From: Roseateles_C aquae
Lineage (GTDB): Bacteria > Pseudomonadota > Gammaproteobacteria > Burkholderiales > Burkholderiaceae_C
Reading direction: 5' to 3'
Assembly: GCF_032337115.1 (NCBI RefSeq)
Contig: NZ_JAVXZY010000006.1
Span: forward strand, 124,001-188,000
Length of the DNA stretch: 64,000 nucleotides
Position 1 is the stretch's first letter, and each line of letters starts with the position of its first letter. Below, piece by piece: positions 43,896 to 52,629 of the stretch. Below the pieces are notes generated by a model. The model saw only the letters and a list, made by a program, of their open reading frames with translations. It did not search any database and was not told where the DNA came from. The position numbers were made by a program, and so were the translations under genes.

Positions 43896-43956
43896 GAGCG
43901 CTAGCGTGACAAAGCGTCACCAATCGCTCAAAAAGCCGGCACAAGCCGTGACAAAG
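43896..43956. repeat. Nested inverted repeat and direct repeat
   Basis: GAGCG...GTGAC-AAAGC-GTCAC...CGCTC (43896-43929) is a nested stem. CGTGACAAAG occurs at 43905 and 43947, 42 bp apart. The stem lacks a T tract on the coding strand, so it is not a typical terminator of the upstream gene. Role unknown. Confidence 0.4.
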
Positions 43957-44020
43957 GCCCGCGCGGCCGGCAAAGCCCCCACCCTACACTCAGGCGCACT
44001 GCAATCCGATAACAAAGCAG

Positions 44021-44518
44021 ATGCCGATGACCGGAGGGATGACTCTTGCGCTCACCACAGCCACTTTCGCCCAGCCACCGAAGATGAACGCCGACCTGCC
44101 CAAGCTGGCCCTGGCGCTGGAGTACGTCGACATGGCGGCCGGCCTCTACCTGGAAGGCGGCAGCGATCACGCGGCCCAGCTGCTTGCTGCTGCGGCCGAG
44201 AAGCTGCTCGGCGATCTGGGCCAGATGCTCGGCTCGCGATCACATCACGAAGAGGTGCAGCTGCTGCTGCAGGAAGTGGCGCTGAGCTATCAGTCGCCCG
44301 ACGAGCTGCCTGCCAGCCACCAGCAAACACGCAGCCGGCAAAGCAGCCTGGCGCGCATTGGCGAGCTGGGCGCCCTGCCAGACACGGCGGCCCGCCAGGC
44401 CACCAGCGCCCTGCTGCGCGCGGCCTGGTACCTGCTGGAATCGCTGGGTCTGGAAAACGTCGCGCCGGAACGGCTGGAACGGGCGATCGAATTGAGCACG
44501 ATCTATGCGCCTGACTGA
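44021..44518 (+). CDS. Alpha-helical protein of unknown function
   Basis: A 165-residue protein. The central block LEYVDMAAGLYLEGG..HAAQLLAAAAEKLLGDL resembles a widespread proteobacterial family of small helical proteins that have an L..V..AI.LFL.G....A..LAGAAEEILG motif and no known role. The start is uncertain: ATGs at 44021, 44039 and 44084 are in frame, and a GGAGGG tract sits too close to the second. The mature core begins at about 44084. Confidence 0.6.
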   Translation: MPMTGGMTLALTTATFAQPPKMNADLPKLALALEYVDMAAGLYLEGGSDHAAQLLAAAAEKLLGDLGQMLGSRSHHEEVQLLLQEVALSYQSPDELPASHQQTRSRQSSLARIGELGALPDTAARQATSALLRAAWYLLESLGLENVAPERLERAIELSTIYAPD

Positions 44519-44602
44519 AGGCCTGGCGGCTGCCCCCGCCTGTCTACCCTTCTGCTAGCATCAAACGACGCCCTACAAGCTGCGCCAACGCCGGAGCCCA
44601 CC

Positions 44603-44959
44603 ATGACTCAAGAACGCCGTCATTTCGCCCGTGTCGCTTTCGACGCTCCGGCCCAGCTCACCACCATCGATGATCGCTATGAGGTCAAGGTGCTCGACCT
44701 CTCCTTGAAGGGCGCCTTGCTCAAGGTCAACCAGCCGCTGCCGCTGGGCGAGCCCTGCCTGTTGTCGCTGCGCCTGGACGGCGGTGAGAGCCGCATCGCG
44801 ATGGCCGCCGAAATCGCCCATGTCGATGGTGACAAGGCCGGCCTGCTCTGCCGCAGCATCGATATCGAGAGCATCACCCATCTGCGCCGGCTGATCGAAG
44901 TCAACCTCGGCGAAGCGTCGCTGCTGGAGCGCGAGCTGAAGGCCCTGCTGAGCAGCTGA
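44603..44959 (+). CDS. PilZ-domain c-di-GMP-binding protein
   Basis: A 118-residue single-domain protein. R6-H-F-A-R10 is the RxxxR motif and D32-L-S-L-K-G37 is DxSxxG, both needed for c-di-GMP binding. It has no partner domain, so it probably acts as an adaptor on flagellar, pilus or polysaccharide systems. A diguanylate cyclase with an intact I-site lies at 24983. The ATG follows GGAGCCCACC. Confidence 0.93.
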   Translation: MTQERRHFARVAFDAPAQLTTIDDRYEVKVLDLSLKGALLKVNQPLPLGEPCLLSLRLDGGESRIAMAAEIAHVDGDKAGLLCRSIDIESITHLRRLIEVNLGEASLLERELKALLSS

Positions 44960-45059
44960 ATCGCGCCATCAGCAGCGCAGTACACGTGCTTCTCGCGCTG
45001 GACTCACCGACCTGGCCTGCTTAGGCTGCAAGCTTCAACAAGCTTTGCAAGAGGTCCAG

Positions 45060-45842
45060 ATGCATTCCAAATCCTGTCTCGTCCTGGCGGCTGCCATGTT
45101 CGGTGGCAGCGCCTTTGCGCAGGCCAACCCGGACAAACTGCTGGTCTGCCACGAAAACGAAGATGCCTTCCCCTGGCTGCTCAAGGCCAAGCCCGGCTAC
45201 AGCCAGATCATGGTGCAACAGCTCGAGAAGCAGCTGGGCGTGCCGATCACGCTCAAAGCAATGCCTTGGAAGCAGTGCCTGGCCGAGGTCAAGGCCGGCA
45301 CGATGGATGCGGCCATCAATGCCAGCTACAGCAAAGACCGCGCCGAATTCGCCCAGTACCCGGTCAAGCTCGATGGCGAGGCCGACGCCACCAAACGGAT
45401 GTACCGCACCAGCTACGCGCTCTACAAGCTCAAAGGCGCCAGCCTCAGCTGGGATGGCCAGAAGCTCAATGCCAGCGGTGTGATCGGCGCACAGACCGGC
45501 TTTTCCATCGTCGCTCAACTGAAGGAGCTGGGCGCCAAGGTGGAAGACAGTTCGCCGACCGCCGAAGAACTATTGTCACGCGTGGCCAATGGACGCTATC
45601 TGGCTGCCGCCCTGCAAACAAGTGAGGCCGAGAACACGCTGAGCGCCAATGCCGGCCTGGCCGCCAAGCTGGAGAAGGTGATGCCCACGTTGGTCGAGAA
45701 ACCGTATTACACAGTCTTCTCCAAGCCCTTCTTCAGCAAGTACGGCCAGACGGCACGCGAAGTCTGGCGTATCGAGGCCAAGATCCGTGAATCAGCGGAG
45801 TTCAAGGCCAGCGTCTCGCATCTGATGAAGTCAGTGGACTGA
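45060..45842 (+). CDS. Periplasmic solute-binding-like protein (family 3)
   Basis: A 260-residue exported protein with a signal peptide (about 1-20, cleaved after AFA) and a type 3 extracellular solute-binding fold (MPWKQCLAEVKAGTMDAAINASYSKDR region). Two Cys (C30 and C71 by rough count) could pair. No permease genes lie nearby, so it is an orphan: a receptor for a distant transporter, or a stand-alone binding protein. The start at 45060 follows AGAGGTCCAG. Confidence 0.8.
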   Translation: MHSKSCLVLAAAMFGGSAFAQANPDKLLVCHENEDAFPWLLKAKPGYSQIMVQQLEKQLGVPITLKAMPWKQCLAEVKAGTMDAAINASYSKDRAEFAQYPVKLDGEADATKRMYRTSYALYKLKGASLSWDGQKLNASGVIGAQTGFSIVAQLKELGAKVEDSSPTAEELLSRVANGRYLAAALQTSEAENTLSANAGLAAKLEKVMPTLVEKPYYTVFSKPFFSKYGQTAREVWRIEAKIRESAEFKASVSHLMKSVD

Positions 45843-45877
45843 CACCCCCCCTGCTGCCGGCCCGGACACCACCGTGC

Positions 45878-46729
45878 TCAGGCCGCAGCGATGAATTGGC
45901 GCAGCACGGCGTAGGCAGCCTCTGGGTCATCGCGCCAGGCGCCATGGCCGACGCCGGGAAAACGCGCCAACTGCAGGCGCTCGGCTGGCAGCGCCGCCGC
46001 GATTTCCAGCGCATCTTCGAGCGGACAGACCGGGTCGTCCTCGCCGACCATCACCAGCACCGGGCATTGCGCCCGCGCCAGCCCCGGCAAAAGCTGCAGT
46101 GCCTGCTTCTCGCCGGCAACGAAGTGCAAGAGGATCTGCTCGTTGATCAGCGTGCGTTCGCCGGCCTGCGGGTCCAGCGGCGGGCGGGTGTTGTACAGCG
46201 CGCGGCAGGCCTGCCAGTAGGCCTGCCAGCTGGCTGGACTGGGCGTGCGCCAGAAGGCATCGGCGGCGGCCCGCGCTTGCGGCCCGCCGCGGCGCTCAAA
46301 CGCCGCCAGCTTGCGCTCCAGGCCCATATGGTGCGAGGTGCTGGACAGAATCACCTTGCTCGCATGGCCCGGATGGCGGGCGATGTAGTGCTGCGCCACA
46401 AAGCCGCCAAAGCTTTGCCCCAGCACGATGGGTTTGACGATGCCCAGTGCATCGCAAAGCCGCACGATGTCGTCAGCCCAGTGGTCCAGCGTCCACTCGC
46501 TGCTCGGCCGCGGGTCGCTGCGGCCATGTCCGCGGTGGTCGTAATAAATGATTTGCACCAGATCGGCGAGCCGGCTGAAGCCAGGCTTGAAGGCCGAATG
46601 GTCAAAGCCTGGCCCGCCATGCATGCAGATCAGCGTCGGTTTTTCGCGCATTTGCGCCCCATCCGGCACCAGCCCCGGCCCCTCGACATCAACAAAAAGC
46701 CTGACCCCGGGCGCAATTTCCACTCTCAT
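45878..46729 (-). CDS. Proline iminopeptidase-like alpha/beta hydrolase
   Basis: A 283-residue cytosolic enzyme. HGGPGFDHS is the oxyanion motif typical of the proline iminopeptidase (S33) group, and YYDHRGHGRS and nucleophile elbow GQSFGG follow. The C-terminal GVGHGAW holds the catalytic His, and GEDDPVCP the acid. The start at 46729 has AAGGAG eight bases upstream. It is divergent from the LytS kinase gene (131 bp gap). Peptide, lactone or ester substrates are all possible for this group. Confidence 0.88.
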   Translation of the reverse strand: MRVEIAPGVRLFVDVEGPGLVPDGAQMREKPTLICMHGGPGFDHSAFKPGFSRLADLVQIIYYDHRGHGRSDPRPSSEWTLDHWADDIVRLCDALGIVKPIVLGQSFGGFVAQHYIARHPGHASKVILSSTSHHMGLERKLAAFERRGGPQARAAADAFWRTPSPASWQAYWQACRALYNTRPPLDPQAGERTLINEQILLHFVAGEKQALQLLPGLARAQCPVLVMVGEDDPVCPLEDALEIAAALPAERLQLARFPGVGHGAWRDDPEAAYAVLRQFIAAA

Positions 46730-46860
46730 CGACAACGCTCCTTGCTTGCTGCGCGCAGTATGCCGCCAGCTCAGCCTGTCGCCGGTGCAGTTCGTCGCCG
46801 CTGGCTCGCCTTCGTCGCATCCAAAGTGCCGCCGCCAGTGCTGCTGGAGACAATCAAGGC

Positions 46861-47991
46861 ATGTCCGCCGCCTCAGCCACGTCCGCGTCCAGCACCAGCC
46901 AGCCGCCGCCGGCCCATGCGGCGACGGACCTATTGAACCTGCGTGCCCTGGCTTGGATCCTGCTGCTCAGCACGGTCTGGTCGCTGCAGCGCAGCCTGAA
47001 TTGCGATTGCGCCCCCGAGCCGGGCTACTGGAGCGAGTTGCGCGAAGGTCTGGCCTACGCCGGTCGCTGCGCGCTGATCTTCAGCGGCATCCTGCTGGCG
47101 GTCGCCGCCGTCGAACAGCTGCTGCAGCGACTGCGGCTCGGCACGCGGGGGCGCTTGGCGCTGCGTCTGGCCGCTTTGCTGCTGGGTGCCTTCTGCGGCC
47201 ATCTGCTGAATCTGTCGCTGCGCCCCTGGGCCGGCAGTGGCAACGACTTCGCCTGGAGATGGGTGCTGCCTTCGACACTGCTGTGGTCGGTCTTCGGCGG
47301 CCTCTCCTACGCCATTTACGGTCTGCAGCGCGAACAGACGGCCAATGCGCTGCGCCTGGCTCAGGCCGCCAGCGAGCACGCCGCGCTGCGCCGCGGCCAT
47401 GTCGAAGCACAGATACGCGCCCTCAATGCGCAGATCGAGCCGCACTTTCTGTTCAACACCCTGGCCAACGTCAAGCGCCTCTACGAAACCTCGCCCGAGC
47501 GCGGCCAGCAGATGCTGCGCGCATTGAACGACTACCTGCAGCACGCCCTGCCCGGCATGCGCCAACGCCACAGCACCTTGGGCGAAGAACTGGCGCTGGT
47601 GCGCAGCTATCTGCAGATTCAGCAGCTGCGCATGGGCGAGCGGCTGCAATTCGATATCGATGCCGCCCCCAGTCTGCTGAGCCTGATGCTGCCGCCGCTG
47701 CTGCTGCCGACGCTGGTCGAGAACGCGATCAAGCACGGCCTGGCCCCGTTGCCCGAGGGCGGCCGGATCAACATCCGCGCACGGCGCCTGAACGGCAAGC
47801 TGGAAATCGAAGTGCAGGACAGCGGGCGCGGCTTTGGCGCCAGCAGCGGCGGTAGCGGCGTTGGCCTGGCCAATAGCCGGGCGCGGCTACAGGCCTTGTA
47901 CGGACGCGAGGCCTCGCTGAGCCTGCTGGCCGTTCACCCGCACGGTGTGTGTGCCCGGGTCGAACTGCCTGCCGAGGAGTTTCAGCCTTGA
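46861..47991 (+). CDS. LytS/YehU-type sensor histidine kinase
   Basis: A 376-residue kinase: four membrane segments (about 28-48, 66-86, 98-118 and 133-155), a short coiled segment (158-188), a His_kinase domain with H195 in QIEPHFLFNTLANV, and HATPase_c with N-box LVENAIKHGL and glycine-rich GFGASSGGSGVGL. The EPHFLFN motif is characteristic of the LytS/AlgZ class. It is followed by a related but degenerate gene and a LytTR regulator. Confidence 0.9.
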   Translation: MSAASATSASSTSQPPPAHAATDLLNLRALAWILLLSTVWSLQRSLNCDCAPEPGYWSELREGLAYAGRCALIFSGILLAVAAVEQLLQRLRLGTRGRLALRLAALLLGAFCGHLLNLSLRPWAGSGNDFAWRWVLPSTLLWSVFGGLSYAIYGLQREQTANALRLAQAASEHAALRRGHVEAQIRALNAQIEPHFLFNTLANVKRLYETSPERGQQMLRALNDYLQHALPGMRQRHSTLGEELALVRSYLQIQQLRMGERLQFDIDAAPSLLSLMLPPLLLPTLVENAIKHGLAPLPEGGRINIRARRLNGKLEIEVQDSGRGFGASSGGSGVGLANSRARLQALYGREASLSLLAVHPHGVCARVELPAEEFQP

Positions 47992-49085
47992 GCCCGACTG
48001 CGCTGCTGCGCCATTGCTGGGCCTCCTGGCGTTCGGTCACGCCACGCGAGCTGCTCGTCTTCAGCCTGGTGGCCGGTGCCTTCCTGCTGATGAACAATCT
48101 GGAGCTTGGCCGCGTCCTGAGCAGCCCCGAGTTGCCACAGATTCTGGCCCGCCAATGTCTCGAACCCCTGTTGCCAGCGCTGGGCTGCATGCTGCTGCTG
48201 CTGCCGGTGGAGCGCAGCCGGCTGCGCGGCCGCCAGCGTGGGCTGGCGCTGGCCGGCATCACGGTGCTGGCCACGGTGCTGGCCATGCTGGCGATCGTCT
48301 TCATCGTCGAACAGCTGCGCTGGCCCTCGGTCGGTGATGTGCTGCGCCAGCAACGCGGCGAACTGCCCGAGTTCCAGTTCAGCCTGCGCAGCTTTCTCGG
48401 CGGCTGCCTCACGGTGTTGGTGCCCGCCGGTCTGACGGTGGCACTGTTCAGCTACTTCTCACGCCAGCGCCAGGACCGCGAAGCGCTGCAGGCCCTGCAA
48501 CAGCAGCGCGAGGAACTGCAGCGTCAGACGGCCAGCGCCCAGCTCGCCGCCTTGCAGGCCCGGCTGGAGCCCCGCTTGCTGTTTGACAGCCTGGTTGGCA
48601 TCGAACACGCCTATGCTCACGACGCCCGGGCCGCCTCGGCACGCATGGAGCGGCTGATCCGACATCTGCGCGTGGCCCTGCCCCCCTTGCGTGGCAATGG
48701 CCTGCAAACCCTGGCCCAGGAAGCCGAGCTGCTCGACAGCTATCTGGCCGTGCAGCGCGACTTGCAGGCGCAGGCACTGAGCTTCAGGCTCGACTGCACG
48801 CCCGCCGCGCTCGGCCGCTCGCTGCCACCGATGCTGCTGCTGCCGCTGCTGCAGGCGGCCCTGCACGCCATGCCCCAGGCAGCGCTGTGCTGCACGCTGC
48901 GTGCCAGCGTGAGCACACAGGGCGCACTGGCTATCCGCCTGCATTTCGATGCTGCGGGCCTGTGCGCCAGCCATGAGCAACTCCACCAATTGCAACAGCG
49001 CTTGCACACGCTGAGCGGCCAGCGCGGCGAGCTGCGTTGCGACAGCAGCGACAACGCCACCGAATACCGTTTCGATATCCAATGA
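47988..49085 (+). CDS. Degenerate LytS-like partner (probable pseudokinase), TTG start
   Basis: A 365-residue protein with the same layout as its neighbour: membrane segments (about 22-42, 58-74, 85-108 and 135-157), coiled segment (158-190) and His_kinase-like region. The EPHFLFN box reads EPRLLFD, with R196 for the phospho-acceptor His and D200 for Asn. The ATP N-box is unrecognisable (LLQAALHAMPQ) and there is no glycine-rich lid. It probably cannot phosphorylate itself and may modulate the adjacent kinase. GAGGAG lies eight bases before TTG (47988), which overlaps the upstream stop. Confidence 0.82.
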   Translation: MSPTALLRHCWASWRSVTPRELLVFSLVAGAFLLMNNLELGRVLSSPELPQILARQCLEPLLPALGCMLLLLPVERSRLRGRQRGLALAGITVLATVLAMLAIVFIVEQLRWPSVGDVLRQQRGELPEFQFSLRSFLGGCLTVLVPAGLTVALFSYFSRQRQDREALQALQQQREELQRQTASAQLAALQARLEPRLLFDSLVGIEHAYAHDARAASARMERLIRHLRVALPPLRGNGLQTLAQEAELLDSYLAVQRDLQAQALSFRLDCTPAALGRSLPPMLLLPLLQAALHAMPQAALCCTLRASVSTQGALAIRLHFDAAGLCASHEQLHQLQQRLHTLSGQRGELRCDSSDNATEYRFDIQ

Positions 49086-49843
49086 ACAGCCCCACCTTGA
49101 CCGCCCTGGTCGCCGAAGACGAAGCCACGCTGCGCGAGGAATTGATCGAACAGCTGAACCAGCTGTGGCCGGAGTTGCAAATCGTCGGGCCAGCACGTGA
49201 TGGCCTGGAAGCGCTGCGCCTGTTCGACGAGTTGCGGCCGGACATCGTCTTTCTCGACATCGAGATGCCAGGCGCCACTGGCCTGGAGGTGGCGCGCCAG
49301 ATCGGCCAACGCGCGCACATCGTCTTCGTCACCGCCTACGACCAGTTCGCCATCGAGGCCTTCGAACAGGGCGTGGTCGACTATCTGCTCAAGCCCTTGT
49401 CGCCGGCGCGGCTGTTCACTGCCATCAGCCGGCTGAAGCAACGCCTTGCCACGCCGCCGGCCGATATCAGCCCGGTGCTGGCCAGGCTGCAGGAGCGCGG
49501 TGGCGAAGCGATCAAGCCGCAGCTGCGCTGGATCAACGCCAGCATCGGCCAGACGCTGCGGCTGATCACCGTCGACGAGGTCTGCTACTTCCAGTCCGAC
49601 AACAAATACACCCGCGTCGTCACCCGCGACAGCGAGGCCTTGATACGCAAGCCGCTGAAGGAGCTGACTGAGGAGTTGGACGCTCAGCAGTTCTGGCAGA
49701 TCCATCGCTCGACGCTGGTCAATGTGTCGGCGATTTCTGGCCTAACTCGTGATTTCCGCGGCCGCTTGCAGGTCAAGCTGAAGGACCGCAGCGACACCCT
49801 GCTGGTGGCCGAAAGTTATGCCCATCTGTTCAAGCAGATGTAG
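49082..49843 (+). CDS. LytTR-type response regulator
   Basis: A 253-residue regulator: receiver (about 6-122; E12/D13, phospho-acceptor D59 in IVFLDIEMPG, Lys in LKPLSP) and a LytTR DNA-binding domain (about 148-252; a region with DEVCYFQSDNKYTRVVT and FWQIHRSTLVNV). It resembles the AlgR/YehT/LytR family. The ATG overlaps the upstream stop (ATGA), completing a three-gene kinase-pseudokinase-regulator operon. Confidence 0.93.
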   Translation: MNSPTLTALVAEDEATLREELIEQLNQLWPELQIVGPARDGLEALRLFDELRPDIVFLDIEMPGATGLEVARQIGQRAHIVFVTAYDQFAIEAFEQGVVDYLLKPLSPARLFTAISRLKQRLATPPADISPVLARLQERGGEAIKPQLRWINASIGQTLRLITVDEVCYFQSDNKYTRVVTRDSEALIRKPLKELTEELDAQQFWQIHRSTLVNVSAISGLTRDFRGRLQVKLKDRSDTLLVAESYAHLFKQM

Positions 49844-49953
49844 CGGCACAGGCCGGCCAGACTTTTGTCTTTCGTCCGCCGCGCCGCCATCATTCGCTGA
49901 TTGCATTCACGAAAAGTTCGCCCTACGCTCGTACCCAGGCCAAGCAAACCATC

Positions 49954-50289
49954 ATGCAATACACCTTGTTTGCCCTTGAGCAGGAACTCGCCCTGGTGGG
50001 CTTTCATCCCGGCCGCGCGCGGCTGGACACGCTGATCGCCGACGACTTCGTCGAGCATGGCGCCTCCGGACGCATCTGGACCAAGCCGGAGCTGCTGGAC
50101 ACCATGAGCAAATGGCCGGTGGCCTGCCGCCAGGTCGAGGACTTCAGCGCCCAGCCGGTGGCCGAGGATCTGGCCTTGGTGCGCTACCGCTGCGAGCGCC
50201 TGGGCCGGCACAGCCTGCGGGCCTCGCTGTGGCGGCGCGGGCCACGCGGCTGGCAGATCATCTTTCACCAGGGCACGCCGCTGGGCTGA
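49954..50289 (+). CDS. DUF4440-like small protein
   Basis: A 111-residue single-domain protein with an NTF2-like alpha+beta pattern (FALEQELALVG, DDFVEHGASGRIW, GWQIIFHQGTPLG), as in DUF4440 proteins. No catalytic role can be assigned. The upstream promoter-like region is AT-rich. It ends 95 bp before the molybdoenzyme gene on the same strand. Confidence 0.75.
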   Translation: MQYTLFALEQELALVGFHPGRARLDTLIADDFVEHGASGRIWTKPELLDTMSKWPVACRQVEDFSAQPVAEDLALVRYRCERLGRHSLRASLWRRGPRGWQIIFHQGTPLG

Positions 50290-50384
50290 GCCGCCATAAC
50301 TGGCTCGCTGCGGCCTTGTCGCCTAGATGACGATGCGGCCACGGCACTGCCGCCACAATCGCCCTCCACACCGAGGAGCCCGGC

Positions 50385-52613
50385 ATGAGCGAGCCAGTCA
50401 ACAGCAGCAGCCATTACCGCATCTGCCCCCTGTGCGAGGCCTGTTGCGGGTTGGAGATACGCACCGAAGGCACTCGCGTGATCAGCATCCGCGGCGCCGA
50501 GGCCGACGCCTTCAGCCAGGGCTATATCTGCCCCAAGGGCGTGTCCTTGAAAGACCTGCATGAAGACCCCGACCGGCTGCGTCAGCCGCTGATCAAGCGC
50601 GATGGCGTGTTCCAGCCGGCCAGCTGGGAGCAGGCCTTCGAGGAGATCGAGCGCCGGCTCTTGCCCATCCTGCATCAGCATGGCCCCGACTCGGTGGCCG
50701 CCAGCCTGGGCAATCCGGCTGCCCACAAGATCAGCCTGCTGGCCTATTTCCCGCGGCTGGCCCGCGCGCTGGGCAGCCGCAACGTCTTCTCGGCCTCGAC
50801 GCTGGACCAGATGCCTAAGCAACTCAGCAGCGGGCTGATGTACGGCCACTGGCTGAGCATCCCGGTGCCCGATCTGCCACGCAGCGATCTGCTGGTGATC
50901 CTGGGCGCCAACCCCATGGTCAGCAACGGCAGCCTGTGGACCGTGCCCGACTACCGCGGCAAGGCCCGCGCGATGCGTGAGCGCGGCGGTCGCATCATCG
51001 TCATCGACCCGCGCAAGACCGAGACGGCGCACGCCGCCGACGAGCATCTGCCGATACGCCCCGGCGGCGACGTCTTCCTGCTGCTCGGCCTGCTGCACAC
51101 CTTGTTCGATGAAGCGCTGGTGAGGCCCGGTCGCCTCGCCGAGCATCTCGCGGGGCTGGACGAACTCCGCGAGGCCGTGCGCCCCTACCCGCCCGAACGG
51201 ATGGCCGCCGGCTGCGGCATCAGCGCCGAACGCCAGCGACGCCTGGCCCGTGAGCTGGCCGGCACGCCGCGGGCCTCGCTCTACGGCCGCATCGGCACCT
51301 GCACGCAACGCTTCGGCACCCTGAACAGCTGGTTGATCGATGCCATCAACATCGTCTGCGGCCATCTGGATGCCGAGGGCGGGGCGATGTTCCCCAAGGC
51401 CGCCGCCTTTGCCGCCAACACCCAGGGCAAGCCGGGCAGCGGCAAGGGCATCAGCACCGGCCGCCGCCACAGCCGGGTCAGCCAGGCGCCCGAGGTCTTT
51501 GGCGAGCTGCCGATGGGCTGCCTGGCCGAGGAGATAGAGACGCCCGGCGAAGGCCAGGTGCGCGCGCTGATCACACTGGCCAGCAATCCGGTGCTGTCGG
51601 CCCCCGATGGGCCCCGGCTCAGCCGCGCGCTGGACTCGCTGGATTTCATGCTCAGCCTGGACATCTATCTGAACGAGACCACCCGCCATGCCGATGTCAT
51701 CCTGCCGGGCCTGTCGCCGCTGGAGGATCTGCACTACGACATGGCCTTCCCGCAGCTGTCCTGGCGCAATCACGCCCGCTTCAGCGGCCCGGTGTTCAAA
51801 AAGCCGGAAGACCAGCCCGAGGAATGGCAGACGCTGCTGCGCCTGACGGCCATGGTCAGCGGCCAGGACTGGCGCGCCGATGTCGGCGCGATCGACGATG
51901 CGATGGTGGCCGACGATGTGCGCCGGCTGGCCGGCGAGCACGCCGAGGCGGTGCTGCGTGCCCTGGCGCCACGCCGCGGCCCTGAGCGCCTGATTGACCT
52001 CGCCCTGCGCAGCGGGCCGTATGGCGACCGCTTCGGACTCAAGCCGGGCGGCATCAGCCTCGACCAGGTGCAGGCCGCGCCCTCTGGCCTGGATCTCGGC
52101 GAGCTGCAGCCGCGCGTGCCCGAGTTGCTGCGCACGCCGTCCGGCAAGATCGAGCTGGCGCCGCCCAGCTGCCTGGCAGACCTGAGCGCTGTGGATGCGG
52201 CGCTGGCCGCGCCGGCGCCGCGCTTCAGCCTGATTGGCCGGCGCGATGTGCGTTCCGGCAACAGCTGGATGCACAACCTGCCTCTGCTGGCCAAGGGCCC
52301 GAACCGCTGCACGCTGCTGATCCACCCCGACGACGCTGCCGCGCTGAGCCTGAGCGAAGGCTCACAGGCGCGATTGCATAACGATCAGGCGGCGCTGACC
52401 GTGACCATCGCGCTGAGCGCCGACATGATGCCCGGCGTGCTCAGCCTGCCGCACGGCTGGGGCCATGATCTTGAAGGGGCGCTGCTGAGCATCGCGGCCG
52501 ACAGGCCCGGCGCCAATGTCAATGCCCTGCTCAGCGCCACGGCACGCGATCCGCTGTCGGGCAATGCGGTGCTCAATGGCATCGCCGTGCAGCTGTCGCC
52601 ACTGAACGCCTGA
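50385..52613 (+). CDS. Orphan molybdopterin oxidoreductase with N-terminal [4Fe-4S] site
   Basis: A 742-residue DMSO-reductase-family protein without a Tat signal, so it is cytoplasmic. The [4Fe-4S] ligands are C14, C17, C21 and C49. MGD-binding domains follow, with ILGANPMVSNG, IVIDPRKTETA and a C-terminal molydopterin dinucleotide-binding domain (about 630-740). At the position that ligates molybdenum in formate dehydrogenases (Cys or Sec) the segment is S138-T-L-D-Q-M-P, so Ser, Thr or Asp may bind, or none. No partner subunits are nearby. The substrate is unknown. Confidence 0.85.
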   Translation: MSEPVNSSSHYRICPLCEACCGLEIRTEGTRVISIRGAEADAFSQGYICPKGVSLKDLHEDPDRLRQPLIKRDGVFQPASWEQAFEEIERRLLPILHQHGPDSVAASLGNPAAHKISLLAYFPRLARALGSRNVFSASTLDQMPKQLSSGLMYGHWLSIPVPDLPRSDLLVILGANPMVSNGSLWTVPDYRGKARAMRERGGRIIVIDPRKTETAHAADEHLPIRPGGDVFLLLGLLHTLFDEALVRPGRLAEHLAGLDELREAVRPYPPERMAAGCGISAERQRRLARELAGTPRASLYGRIGTCTQRFGTLNSWLIDAINIVCGHLDAEGGAMFPKAAAFAANTQGKPGSGKGISTGRRHSRVSQAPEVFGELPMGCLAEEIETPGEGQVRALITLASNPVLSAPDGPRLSRALDSLDFMLSLDIYLNETTRHADVILPGLSPLEDLHYDMAFPQLSWRNHARFSGPVFKKPEDQPEEWQTLLRLTAMVSGQDWRADVGAIDDAMVADDVRRLAGEHAEAVLRALAPRRGPERLIDLALRSGPYGDRFGLKPGGISLDQVQAAPSGLDLGELQPRVPELLRTPSGKIELAPPSCLADLSAVDAALAAPAPRFSLIGRRDVRSGNSWMHNLPLLAKGPNRCTLLIHPDDAAALSLSEGSQARLHNDQAALTVTIALSADMMPGVLSLPHGWGHDLEGALLSIAADRPGANVNALLSATARDPLSGNAVLNGIAVQLSPLNA

Positions 52614-52629
52614 TCCCTGGCGCTTGCGC

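Noticed and set aside
43896..43930. Stem-loop as a terminator of the metallo-hydrolase gene
   Set aside because: The stem is followed by A residues and not T, so it does not meet the intrinsic-terminator pattern on that strand.
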